Of a stretch of 64,000 nt of DNA, positions 34,631 to 44,000 are shown piece after piece. Numbering within the stretch: the stretch's first letter is position 1; every line of letters starts with the position of its first letter. The notes beneath the pieces were generated by a model. The model was not told where the DNA came from. It ran no database searches and saw only the letters and a program-made list of their open reading frames with translations. The DNA comes from Symbiodinium natans (taxonomy: Eukaryota; Sar; Dinophyceae; Suessiales; Symbiodiniaceae). The position numbers and the translations under genes were made by a program. The stretch covers positions 377,001 to 441,000 of the forward strand of contig CAJNDS010002271.1 of assembly GCA_905221605.1 (NCBI GenBank), read 5' to 3'.

Positions 34631-35915
34631 TGGCTCATGGCCCTCTTAGGCTCCTCTTCCCCCGAGTCCCAAACTCCGGCAGCTGGCACCTCCCCTTCCT
34701 GCGGAACATCAACTTTTTCATCAAGATCAAGATGCTCCCAGGGACCTTCAGGAATTTCGGCATCCTTGGCCTCCCAAGCATCCTCCCAGTTTGGCCCCAA
34801 GACAGGAACAGTGAAATTTCCGATTAGAACATATCTGGCACTGCCCAATTGGTCATTCCCTTCCTTGTGTGGCCCCGACATATCGACATGAAGCGTGTAG
34901 GCCTCTGGAACCTGCTGCCTCAAATGCCTGCGATCTCTGGCCCTCCCCGCGAGACAATGCCGACAATCGTTTCGAAATGGCATGTGGTCCTGAAGCACGT
35001 GCTGCGTGAACGAAGCATGATCCTTGACCTTGGCAACGTGGACCCCACTGCATGCACGGACATGTTGAGCATCAACCAGTACCCCCTGAACCATGTCGAC
35101 TATCGCAGCCTTCAGGCCCGGGGCCCATGCAGCCCACGCTCCGGACTGCCCCAATGACAACCCAGCTGCCGCTCGAATCTTTTCAACACCCTCTCCCCTG
35201 CATTGCATCAAAGAGACGTGAGGCTTCCCGTGAAGCATCATTCGAGTCGGTTTGCGCTTTGCATGCCCCAAGGGCCCCTGATCGAACCCGATCGTGCCCA
35301 AAGCACACTCCTCAGCGAGAGTGCTCATCACCTCCGAGGCCCAAATACTAGGATAGGACCTTCCCTGATCATCCGATTCGTCACCCCACACCACAGCAGG
35401 ATCTTCCGGATGCTCAAATCCGAACCAAGTGTCACACTCATGCACGCGCCATGTGAAATACTGAGCTGTGATGTACACCACTAGCGATCTGAGCCATAAC
35501 AGGCTATCCCCATCAACAGCCGCTTGTTCATCCTCAGACAAACCCTGCAACCCCCAGAATTCTTCCCCATAGCGCGCTCGCACCGGCTTTGGAGCACCTG
35601 GGCTGTCCCTATGTCTGCACCCTGAAAGCGTCCGACACGGGGCGCCAGACACCACCGCGATCACCTTCCCTCGGACAATTAGATGAAGGAGCATGGCCAA
35701 CGTGTCATCCGATAACAGGTCCTCCTGAATATCGACCGTGACAACCCCAACCCTGTTATCCACCAAGTGGTCAAACATCTTTCTGCTTGTTCCACAGCAC
35801 AAGTGAAGAATGAGGAAATCCTTCCTATCCCAAGACCTACGGATTCTTCGATTCCATGGCGACGCTGCAGTTGAGGGAACAGTAACCATGCGCTCTACCA
35901 ACCGCTCGGGGATAG
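34558..35915 (-). CDS. Copia methyltransferase-like domain and integrase N-half
   Basis: This is the internal continuation of the Gag-PR frame after the provirus. It begins PERLVERM..., then shows LHLCCG (SAM-binding-like), VVTVDIQED, VVSGAPCRTLSG (a Pro-Cys pair followed by Ser, like motif IV of cytosine-5 methyltransferases) and WFGFEHPEDP. Capture of cytosine methyltransferases by Symbiodinium copia elements has been published, and this domain fits that pattern, though target and activity are inferred. Then come the integrase zinc site (HVLQDHMPFRNDCRHC) and the first catalytic Asp (LHVDMSGP). The ATG within the TIR is not a real start. Confidence 0.75.
35911..35915. repeat. Provirus target-site duplication, left copy (GATAG)
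   Basis: GATAG lies directly outside the left TIR and again directly outside the right TIR at 57513-57517. Confidence 0.9.
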
Positions 35916-36199
35916 AGTTAGGGTATACCTTGCCCATTTAGGCTAATAATGCCACCGCCAACCCATTAGATGATCATTCCTATACTCCCCCCTACATTTC
36001 ACCGATAAATCACTACTACTTCCCCCATTAGATGATCATTCCTAGGACCCCCACCGATAAATCACTACTACTACCCCATTATCAACACAATTCTAGGAAT
36101 AACCATTGCCCCATCTATTACCTCTAAGGTGGCATTATTACCCAAAAGGGGCAAAGGGTTCCTTATAGAATTTGGTTCAGGGTTTAGGGTTAAGGGTTT
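35916..36199 (+). repeat. PLV left terminal inverted repeat
   Basis: 284 bp. The outer 105 bp match the right TIR exactly by eye; the inner part differs by substitutions and small indels. Internal structure: a direct repeat (cattagatgatcattcct...ccgataaatcactac, two copies) and an inner copy of the terminal GGTGGCATTATT motif. The inner end carries telomere-like GGGTTTAGGGTTAAGGG. Confidence 0.92.
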
Positions 36200-36446
36200 C
36201 CTCTCCCAGTCAGCACAGTGCCGTGGACTACGACAACTTCCAGCAGTGCTTCAATGAGATGCCGACAGGAGACTTTGGGGTAAAGGGTTTAAGGGTAAAG
36301 TGTTAAGGGTTAAGGGTTTAGGTTTAGGGCTTCGTCTGCGCTAGTTTTGCTGACACTCAGTGATCCGATGCACAAGCCAAGAGCGACAGTTGGATGTGTG
36401 TCAGAGTTGCATCTCAAAAAGTGATCTCAGATTAGCACGGCGCACC

Positions 36447-36707
36447 ATGGCGGATGTGAAGAACTTCTATGTGAGCTACATCTATGATACTCACGATGAG
36501 ATGGAATGGTGGACTATCTTCTTGTGCAAAGCTCACTATGAGATTAGCAAAATGACGAAGAAGCTGAAGCGGAGATACAGCACGAGGAAACATGCAACGA
36601 CGGGTTCAAGTGAATGGGCGAGGCTCAATGTGGTTGATCGGTCATCGGCTGAATTCAACAAGAACTTTGAGTCGTTGGAGTATGCCGAGTATCTTCATTA
36701 CTGGTAA
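36447..36707 (+). CDS. Small hypothetical protein in the GC-rich left segment
   Basis: An 86-residue frame from an ATG in a good context (gcaccATGG). Composition is ordinary, with aromatic residues (NFYVSYIYDTHDEMEWW) and a basic middle (KKLKRRYSTRK). I recognise no family. A longer frame opens at 36360 but adds a Cys-rich stretch with no support. Splicing with neighbouring exons is possible. Confidence 0.4.
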   Translation: MADVKNFYVSYIYDTHDEMEWWTIFLCKAHYEISKMTKKLKRRYSTRKHATTGSSEWARLNVVDRSSAEFNKNFESLEYAEYLHYW

Positions 36708-36905
36708 AACGTGGGATGTAACATATTTTAGCAGACCTTCAGGCATAGCGCCTTGGTCTAGGTTTCCTGAGTTTCGTTGCGGGGGATGGGCAACTGAATA
36801 TGCCCTAGCACAGGTGCCCCGTAACATGTAGTGTAGGATGGAGTCTCCTCAACCAAAGACTCAACTTACACGCGCAAAAACCAACAGCTTGTGCCGACAA
36901 CAGTG

Positions 36906-38198
36906 ATGTATGCAATGCAACTCATGAGCAAACTTGCTCTTTGTTTGCAGTGTTTTTGCTTCCCGAGTTGTGATACCCCACAATCCTCTCCTGATACCAT
37001 GCCTCCTTCTGATATGGATCAGATGCGTTTGTCCAGAGCCGGGATGGGCATCTACATGGATTCGGACATCCCCTTGTCAAACGGTCAGTCGTTGCGTGAT
37101 GCAGTTGACAACGGATGGAAAGAGGCTGATGAAGTGGCTTCACCAAGTGGCTATGTGAACTCAGCCCCATCGGATGACGAGCCATCCGAAACCGAATCAA
37201 TGCGCCAAGAGTTGCTCATGCAAGAGATTGTGGATGTCTTACCGCTACCCCATCGTGCAGATGGTTATGACTTCTTCCACGCCAATATCTCCATCCTTGA
37301 CATGCAGGGCTTGGAGGAGGTACTACCACAGTTTGAGGAAGCTTCCCGAGAGGCGCAGAAGATGGTTACCGCTATCAAACTGCAGATTCGGAGGCTTGAC
37401 GAGGAGCAGATGGCAAACATCACGCCACCTACGCCCGAGCCCGAGCCGATTGAGAACACCGTCAGGTCAGTCTTCTTCACCTTCGCTGGACGGCGCTACG
37501 AGGTGGACCTTGAGGACGTGAAGACACTCGCGAGTCTTCGTGGTAAGATCGGCAACATCTTGAACGTCGCTCCGAAGGACATCCGCATCTTCACGGGCAA
37601 CGACGAGATCACCAGAAGCGGGGGCACGTTCTGTAAGACTGTGGGCATCGTCGCCAACAGCGAGTTTCGTGTGGAAGTCCGCGGTCGTGGAGGTGCTCGT
37701 GGCACAAAGGCGACGGTCAAGGACAGAGCCAACAAGCATAAGACGAACCTCGGCAACATCGCGCAGGGTATTGACCGGTCTACCTTGTCTGGTGTTGGTG
37801 GTATGGACGGGTTGGAGGCTCGTCTCGACGCTTTCGTGGTGAGCGTGGAGGCGGACGCGGAACAGGCGATCCTTCAGCACTGTGCCAACATGAGCCCCGA
37901 CACCATCAACCTCATGTATGACATGGCTTTTGGCAAAGGTGGCACCAACGAGGGCAGGATTGACGACATCTCCCTTCACTTCTTCGGGCTGGGCAGTATG
38001 AAGGCTACGCGCGACAACATTGACAAGGTTCTTGATCTTGCAGGATCGGCTCTCAACCTTGCTGTTGCCAACCTCGGCGCTACCGGATTGGTGGGCTTCA
38101 AGAAAGTCATGGAGCGGGTGAAGTTCATCAAGATGGGTCAGGCATTGGGTGGCTCCTCCGCTACTGGCTCAGCGCCTTCTGATGCGCACATGACCTAG
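36906..38198 (+). CDS. GC-rich cargo gene with ubiquitin-like domain
   Basis: About 430 residues, with codons rich in third-position G/C, unlike the AT-rich viral genes. Residues about 80-180 are acidic and helical (QFEEASREAQKMVTAIKLQ). Residues about 186-260 look like a ubiquitin fold: VFFTFAGRRYEVDLEDVKTL, a helix (LASLRGKIGNIL), APKDIRIFTGNDEI and FRVEVRGRGG. The C-terminal 170 residues are helical (TLSGVGGMDGLEARLDAF, LDLAGSALNLAVANLG) and unassigned. First ATG chosen at 36906; a tttgcag just before 36951 could be a splice acceptor, in which case translation begins further in. It lies inside the TIRs, so it moves with the virus. Confidence 0.65.
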   Translation: MYAMQLMSKLALCLQCFCFPSCDTPQSSPDTMPPSDMDQMRLSRAGMGIYMDSDIPLSNGQSLRDAVDNGWKEADEVASPSGYVNSAPSDDEPSETESMRQELLMQEIVDVLPLPHRADGYDFFHANISILDMQGLEEVLPQFEEASREAQKMVTAIKLQIRRLDEEQMANITPPTPEPEPIENTVRSVFFTFAGRRYEVDLEDVKTLASLRGKIGNILNVAPKDIRIFTGNDEITRSGGTFCKTVGIVANSEFRVEVRGRGGARGTKATVKDRANKHKTNLGNIAQGIDRSTLSGVGGMDGLEARLDAFVVSVEADAEQAILQHCANMSPDTINLMYDMAFGKGGTNEGRIDDISLHFFGLGSMKATRDNIDKVLDLAGSALNLAVANLGATGLVGFKKVMERVKFIKMGQALGGSSATGSAPSDAHMT

Positions 38199-38202
38199 CC
38201 AA

Positions 38203-38412
38203 TTCAGTCATTGGACCGAACGAAGTCGGTCATTGGACCGAACGAAGTCAGTCATTGGACCGAACGAAGTCGGTCATTGGACCGAACGAAGTCGGTCATT
38301 GGACCGAAGCTTTTCAGTCATTGGACCGAACGAAGTCAGTCATTGGACCGAAGCTTTTCGGTCATTGGACCGAAGCATGTCAGTCATTAGACCGAAACAC
38401 TTCAGTAGTTAG
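38203..38412 (+). repeat. 22-bp tandem repeat, about 9.5 copies
   Basis: The unit is c(a/g)gtcattggaccgaacgaagt, with some units ending agctttt. Units with CGGTC...GACCG can fold into a 5-bp stem with a 4-nt ATTG loop. It starts a few bases after the stop codon of the ubiquitin-like gene, so it is probably in its 3' UTR. Confidence 0.93.
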
Positions 38413-39000
38413 GTAGCTCAAGCTTCGGGACATGACACCTTTTGTTGCTTCCAAACGACGCTGAGACCAGTTTGAAAAACAACTCCGAATTGTCAAAGCT
38501 TACTACGGGTTAGGGGTGGTTTGGTTTTAGTGGTTAAGCCCCTGTGCGCAAGGAGAAACGACGAGAAGCACATCATCAATCCTCGGTGTCTACCATACCG
38601 CCGTGAACACGCTGATCCACCTCTACCTCTGCCAGTGCCTTGGTTAATATATAAAAAATACTTTCAAAAAATAAAACAATAAAAAACAAAAATACAAAAA
38701 AAAAATAAGCCCCAAGTTTTGAAACATAACGGTTTAAAACGATAAAAACACAAATATCACAACAAAAACATTGGAAAACCCATACACAAACAAGCAGAAA
38801 ACAAAAAAACACCAAAATCAAGTTTGACACCTAGGGTGTAGTGAAATTTTAGGGTTTAGGATGCTTCAAAACGATAAAAACGCCAAAAACGCAACAAAAG
38901 CATTGGAAAAACCCATACACAAACAAGCAGAAAACAAAAAAAAACACCAAAATCAAGTTTGACACCTAGGGTGTAGTGAACTTTTAGGGTTTAGGATAAC
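38413..39000. repeat. AT-rich spacer with a ~128-bp tandem duplication
   Basis: The sequences at 38736-38860 and 38867-38996 are near-identical (cattggaaaa(a)cccatacac, aagtttgacacctagggtgtagtgaa, ttttagggtttagga). Marks the boundary between the GC-rich cargo and the AT-rich viral core. No gene seen. Confidence 0.9.
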
Positions 39001-39038
39001 CACCAACCATAACATTAAGAGTTTAATGTTATGCTTGT

Positions 39039-39605
39039 TTAATCCAATAAGTCAAACACAGGTTTATTCAATAGTGTTCTAACGATTTTGTTAAAATCAT
39101 ACGCTGTAGCATTAATATTATATTTCATTTTGTATTGTATCCATTCCTTTATTTCTTTCTTGTCTCTGCAATACATCATTTCATCAAATAACTTTTTAAA
39201 CATTCGGTATCTCTTCATAGTTATGTTTGTGATCACGTGTTTGACCTCATCATATAGCGGGAATATGTGATCCAATTTTAAAATAAGCTTATCAACATCA
39301 AATAAGCATAAATCATTGATTTCAAGTCGTTCTTCTAATTCTTCCTCTTTATCTTTCCTCTTTTCACAATCATAGCACCGATAAGTAAAGCCATAGATAT
39401 TATTAATAATATTTTCTGGTAGTGGCAATTCGTATAATGTGCAATAATGATCATGTTTTTTACAATCCCTACATTTACACTTATCCCTCTTTCCCCTACT
39501 TTCCCTGATGTAATCTCTAACCTTGATAACATCTAAGAAGTCATTTATGATTTCATCCTGTTCTTTCCGGTTGAACATTTCCCTGTTAATATGTATAGGT
39601 GTCAT
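39039..39605 (-). CDS. Cys-rich terminal protein, left paralogue
   Basis: 188 residues from the first ATG (an upstream TTG frame is discounted). Cysteines at 43, 45, 48, 55 and a CYDC pair at 77-80 suggest a zinc site. The C-terminal half contains LYDEVKHVI, matched by PEYDEVHEIM in the protein at 56564-57142, at the opposite end and in the opposite orientation. Function unknown. It is the outermost viral gene on the left of the AT-rich core, immediately downstream of the integrase on the same strand (45-bp gap). Confidence 0.75.
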   Translation of the reverse strand: MTPIHINREMFNRKEQDEIINDFLDVIKVRDYIRESRGKRDKCKCRDCKKHDHYCTLYELPLPENIINNIYGFTYRCYDCEKRKDKEEELEERLEINDLCLFDVDKLILKLDHIFPLYDEVKHVITNITMKRYRMFKKLFDEMMYCRDKKEIKEWIQYKMKYNINATAYDFNKIVRTLLNKPVFDLLD

Positions 39606-39649
39606 TTCTTTAGGTGTTTTTCTTAAGAAAATTTTAATCAAAAGAAAAA

Positions 39650-40561
39650 TTAAACTTTTAATAACTCAAAGCGTAAATAAGCCCTATCATTCCCTGATAC
39701 ATAATAATATTTTTGACCCAATTTTTCGTCAATTCTTTCTATGGTATAAACATTTTGCGACCAATTTGATACACGTTCTTTTTCATTGGGTTTCCTCTTC
39801 CTAAATATTTTAACTTGATCCCCGACGCCTAAATCAGGATAGACCCGATTTCGTTTAGCATTCATATTTAAATGCAGTTTAACTTTTAATTCGTTGCTCG
39901 GTTTTCTCGCATCCTTTGGGGTGAAACCAGTCGCCGAATGTTTCATTTTATTGTTATATGTTAATAATATTTCAAAAATGTAATCAGTCCACTGAATATT
40001 GTTCTTACCCTTTTTCTGATCGGCTTCAACACGACGATATAATAAATCTTTAAAGGTCCTAATGGCTCTTTCGCTGAAATTTGGATGCGCCCTAGTCCTG
40101 TGATGTTCTATGTTCTGTTCCTGTAAATACGTTTGTATTGCCTCCTTGTTCATTGCTCCCTCGTCGTCGGTATAAATTATTTTTGGCTTCTTCCCCATTT
40201 TATGTAAGCATTCAATCATCCCACTCGCTAAATCTTCTTCCTTCTTACCGTTAATTGCCACGACATGCATAAACTTATCAAAAATATCAATCATTAACAT
40301 CCCTACTCTAAACTTTTGATCTTTCAAATCATTAATAAAGAACAAGTCCATCTGATACTCATATGCTGAATGCGGGGCGACAAAGCTATTTGAACCGACG
40401 GGCTTACGCTTTTGATCAACATTCTTCCTAAAAAACTCGTTAATATCAGACATTGTGATGGTTTTATCTTTCTCCCGCGCTTCTTCTAAAGTCCGGCTTT
40501 TTGAGCCAAACCCCGCGCGATCAAAATACACATCATTAATAATTTTTTGTTTCTCACTCAT
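39650..40561 (-). CDS. Retroviral-type integrase (rve, DDE)
   Basis: 303 residues. The RNase H-fold core shows YEYQMDLFF (Asp72), IIYTDDEGAM (Asp132) and HPNFSERAIRTFK (Glu164), the D,D,E triad of retroviral and Polinton integrases. The C-terminal part (GVGDQVKIFRKRK...WSQNVYTIERI) is the beta-barrel region that usually follows. It should cut and join the provirus TIRs into host DNA, producing the short GATAG duplication seen here. It lacks an obvious N-terminal HHCC zinc module. The 5' end is 44 bp from the next gene on the same strand. Confidence 0.93.
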   Translation of the reverse strand: MSEKQKIINDVYFDRAGFGSKSRTLEEAREKDKTITMSDINEFFRKNVDQKRKPVGSNSFVAPHSAYEYQMDLFFINDLKDQKFRVGMLMIDIFDKFMHVVAINGKKEEDLASGMIECLHKMGKKPKIIYTDDEGAMNKEAIQTYLQEQNIEHHRTRAHPNFSERAIRTFKDLLYRRVEADQKKGKNNIQWTDYIFEILLTYNNKMKHSATGFTPKDARKPSNELKVKLHLNMNAKRNRVYPDLGVGDQVKIFRKRKPNEKERVSNWSQNVYTIERIDEKLGQKYYYVSGNDRAYLRFELLKV

Positions 40562-40605
40562 ATAAAAACAAAAGAAAATAATGATTTAATAACTAAATTA
40601 AATCA

Positions 40606-40920
40606 TCATTCGGACATCGGCATTATGATCTTGCAGTTCTTCATGTCGTATTTTGCCGAACCGTGCTTGGGCTTCATCGGCTTCTTTGCATTCAATATTT
40701 CTGATAGCAATTCATCGTTAATCTCCTCGGGCTTCAGTCTGATATTGTTAGCTTCTTCATACTCCTTGATCTTCTTTTTCTGGTTGTGTCTTTGTGCAGA
40801 TTCCCGTTTCTTTTGCATGTATGCCTCGTCCTTGTTGCGCTTGTGATAATACAGCCTGTTGTATATAGCGAGTTGTTCTTTGATTTCTTCTATTGTCATA
40901 TCCTCGGGCTTCTTGCTCAT
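40606..40920 (-). CDS. Small basic helical protein
   Basis: 104 residues, highly charged (DEAYMQKKRESAQRHNQKKKIKEYEE), predicted long helix with a basic centre and a Pro/Lys-rich tail. It resembles a bZIP-like or nucleic acid-binding basic helix but lacks a leucine zipper. Shares a 113-bp AT-rich divergent promoter region with the polymerase-helicase gene. Unknown function. Confidence 0.65.
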   Translation of the reverse strand: MSKKPEDMTIEEIKEQLAIYNRLYYHKRNKDEAYMQKKRESAQRHNQKKKIKEYEEANNIRLKPEEINDELLSEILNAKKPMKPKHGSAKYDMKNCKIIMPMSE

Positions 40921-41033
40921 ATATTACTATACTATATATATTATTTTTTCTTTAGATGCATTTTCTTTAAAAGAAATCTTCAGAAAAATCCATTTAAAGG
41001 GAAAATAAATATATAGTTTAATTATATTAGTAT

Positions 41034-44000
41034 ATGTCCAAAGCCATTAAGCGCAATACGGAAGCACTACAAACATTTTATAACAACAGACGAAACCGCA
41101 TCACCCAAGCCACCAGAACAAAGGTTCAAAACATAATTAACTTATACTCAGATCGTAAGATCGCCCAATTCACCACAGCAGACAATTTAATCAGGAAACT
41201 CACCACCGCAAAAACCGACAAAGAAAAAACTAAAGCGGAAAACGAATATGATAAAATATACGACAAGCACAAGGATAAAGAACAACTAGGTCAGAGAATG
41301 ACCCAAGCAAAAGAAGACAACAAACGAACGGGAAGAACCAATCCAAGAAAACCAAGAACATATTCAATCAATGTCCATTTATACCAACTGAAGACTGAAT
41401 CACACCAAGGGTTATCAGTATCTTTCAGAGACAGCAGGGGTAGGGCATACGTTCCTATTTATATGCGTGATCTATCAGCCAATGTAGCCACAACGCATTG
41501 GGTTGAAAAATTAGCAGGGAGACGAATATTTAGAGACGAGAAGGCCGATACAAAAACATTTCATAGGCTCAAGATGTTATTAATGACAGATGACAGTTTT
41601 AAAGCCGATGTCGGTTATGCCGAAGGATACATTGCTTGTATTAAAGTTAATTACGCCGAAAGGGTAGATAATGCCGATGCGTTCAAGCCACAAGACGAAG
41701 ATCTAACAAACACAGTGAATGTCAGTATGTATCACAGATATATTCAGACACCCTTAGATCCACAGTATGAGACCTTCAAGGAAGCCATTAAAGTAGATCA
41801 TTATGTTAAGAACGAGTGTTGGTTTAACACCTTGACCGATTATTATAAAGATACTCTTATGGGAGATCACAAGAGAGAGAAGAACAAACTAACAAAAGAA
41901 GCCATCCTAAAGATCATAAATAAGACGGAAGAAGATTTTAAAACAAACGGGGCGTCTATAACAGACATGGCGAAGGTATTTGAACATTTTAACTTGCAAG
42001 TGAGAATATATGATGTCTTTGATACTCTCATTTATAAGCGCGACCCAATAAAGAGAAACCATCACATCCCAGCCTTATACGCTATAGTGAAGAACAGTCA
42101 CATCTACACGGCAAGTGATAATGTGAATATGTTGAAGCAGATGATACCAAAAAGCAGTAATTATAATATATCTGTTAAGGCATCTTCAGATTATCACATT
42201 AACGAGAAGGAAGAGCCAGTGGAATGTAAAATGATCACATCCCTAGACGACATACGTAAATACACAGAGCATAGCGAATACACATTGGTGTATAATGGCT
42301 ACGATCTGTCTCATCTCTTTTATCTTAGCAAACAGGCAGGGTATGAGCCACAGGTTAGGTTTAGCGCAGGGTTCGTATCTGAACTTAACTTCAAGTTTAA
42401 GATCAAGATAAACAACAAGACCCACAAAGAGATTAAATACAAGGTTAAGACCCAGAACCTGGTAAATAATTCTATAGATGGTTCCATCTGCGTGAGAACC
42501 GAGCAGATCTACAATAAGATGTCTAAAGCGATGTTTAATTTTAACACCGCCCTCTTCAAGCCTACTCACAAGTCATATTACAACGAAGTAGATGTAGAGA
42601 TTTTTAAGGAGTGTCGCACCATCCCCCCAACGGGTGAAATAAATAAACATTATTATTTATATAACCCTAAGACAGACAAGGATGATAAATACTTTTATAC
42701 CCCAGAAGTGACTACGGAGATAGATGTAAGAAAAGCTTACACATCTGCGTTTAACAAGATCGCCGAGATACCGGTGTTCACTCAGTTTGATATATGGAAG
42801 CCCTTCAATGGTAATGTGACTGATTTTCACGATCTCACTCTCTACTTGGTCAAGCCCACCAAGCGGAGTTTATTTTTCAATAAAGCCTACACTTTAGTAT
42901 ATGGTATGTTTTTAAAGCACTTCGTGAAGCAGTGTAAGATTCTTTATTATAAGCAACCATCCAGAGTATACAAGGTGGATTACAGGAAGATCACAGCGGA
43001 ATTATGGAAGACAGACATCTCTGACAAACCAGCCGAAGACATCAGAATCAAAAAACTAATAGCCAATGTTAACTTTGGGCTACTTGAGAAGAACACGAAC
43101 AAAGCCCACAAAAGTTATGCCTTTGATACTCTAAAGGAAGCCTTATATTATCAAAACAAGATCGGAGGAAAGATTAACAGAATCTCGGGTATGTATGTTG
43201 ACGAAGTTGAGTTACCTAATGGCGAGACAGACTTCGTAGAAAAGGAGATGGACAGAAAATATTATTGCTTAACAGTGACTGATAAAGCCACCCTACGAAA
43301 CGGATATATATACATCAAAGAATTGTTATTACAACATCATAACTTTAAAATGCACACCGACTACACCAAGCTAACAGAAAATCATATAGGGGTATGGAGT
43401 GTTAAAACAGATGCCTTTGTTATCAGGAAGGAGCATTTAAGACGTGCTAAGAACCTAATAGAGTTTTCAGATCGTATCGGCGGGTGGAGACACGAGAAGA
43501 GTAAAAACATAGCAGAACCCACAGAGCAGTGGGCACCAAAAAAGAACGAACTGATCCCAATTCCCGTAGTTAGCAATGAGACCAGACCCATAGAAAACGA
43601 GTGGGACACGGAAAGCATAGCAAAAGATATCGTAACAAATAATCCTATGATGATCCGATCTAAATACGCAGGTGGTGGCAAGTCGCATATAGCAAAGCAT
43701 TTCAGCAAGTTGGGCTATAAAACTCTGTTCGTAGTCCCCCAGAACAGTTTATCACAGAACATAGACGATGACGCGGTGACTACCAATAAGTTTTTTGCCA
43801 TCCCTGTTGGGGATGGAGAGAAGCTCCCCGAGTTTGATCATAGCAATTATAACTGTATAGTCTTTGACGAGATCTATATGAATGGAACCCACATATTAAA
43901 TAGAATCAGAGAGTTTGTTAAACGAAACCCGAATAAAATCATAATCGGAGCGGGTGATGTTAAACAGCTACCGCCAATTGAAGACCTAACTAATACAAGG

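Noticed and set aside
35916-35937. ATG inside the left TIR as start of the methyltransferase-integrase ORF
   Set aside because: The first codons are viral TIR sequence; the frame is the continuation of the Gag-PR frame interrupted by insertion.
36891-36905. GTG start for the ubiquitin-like gene
   Set aside because: An ATG follows five codons later; eukaryotic initiation at GTG is unlikely.
38203-38412. CRISPR-like array
   Set aside because: Units are directly tandem with no unique spacers, and the setting is eukaryotic.
42243-43708. Minus-strand ORFs inside the Pol-helicase gene
   Set aside because: Antisense shadows of a strongly supported coding frame.
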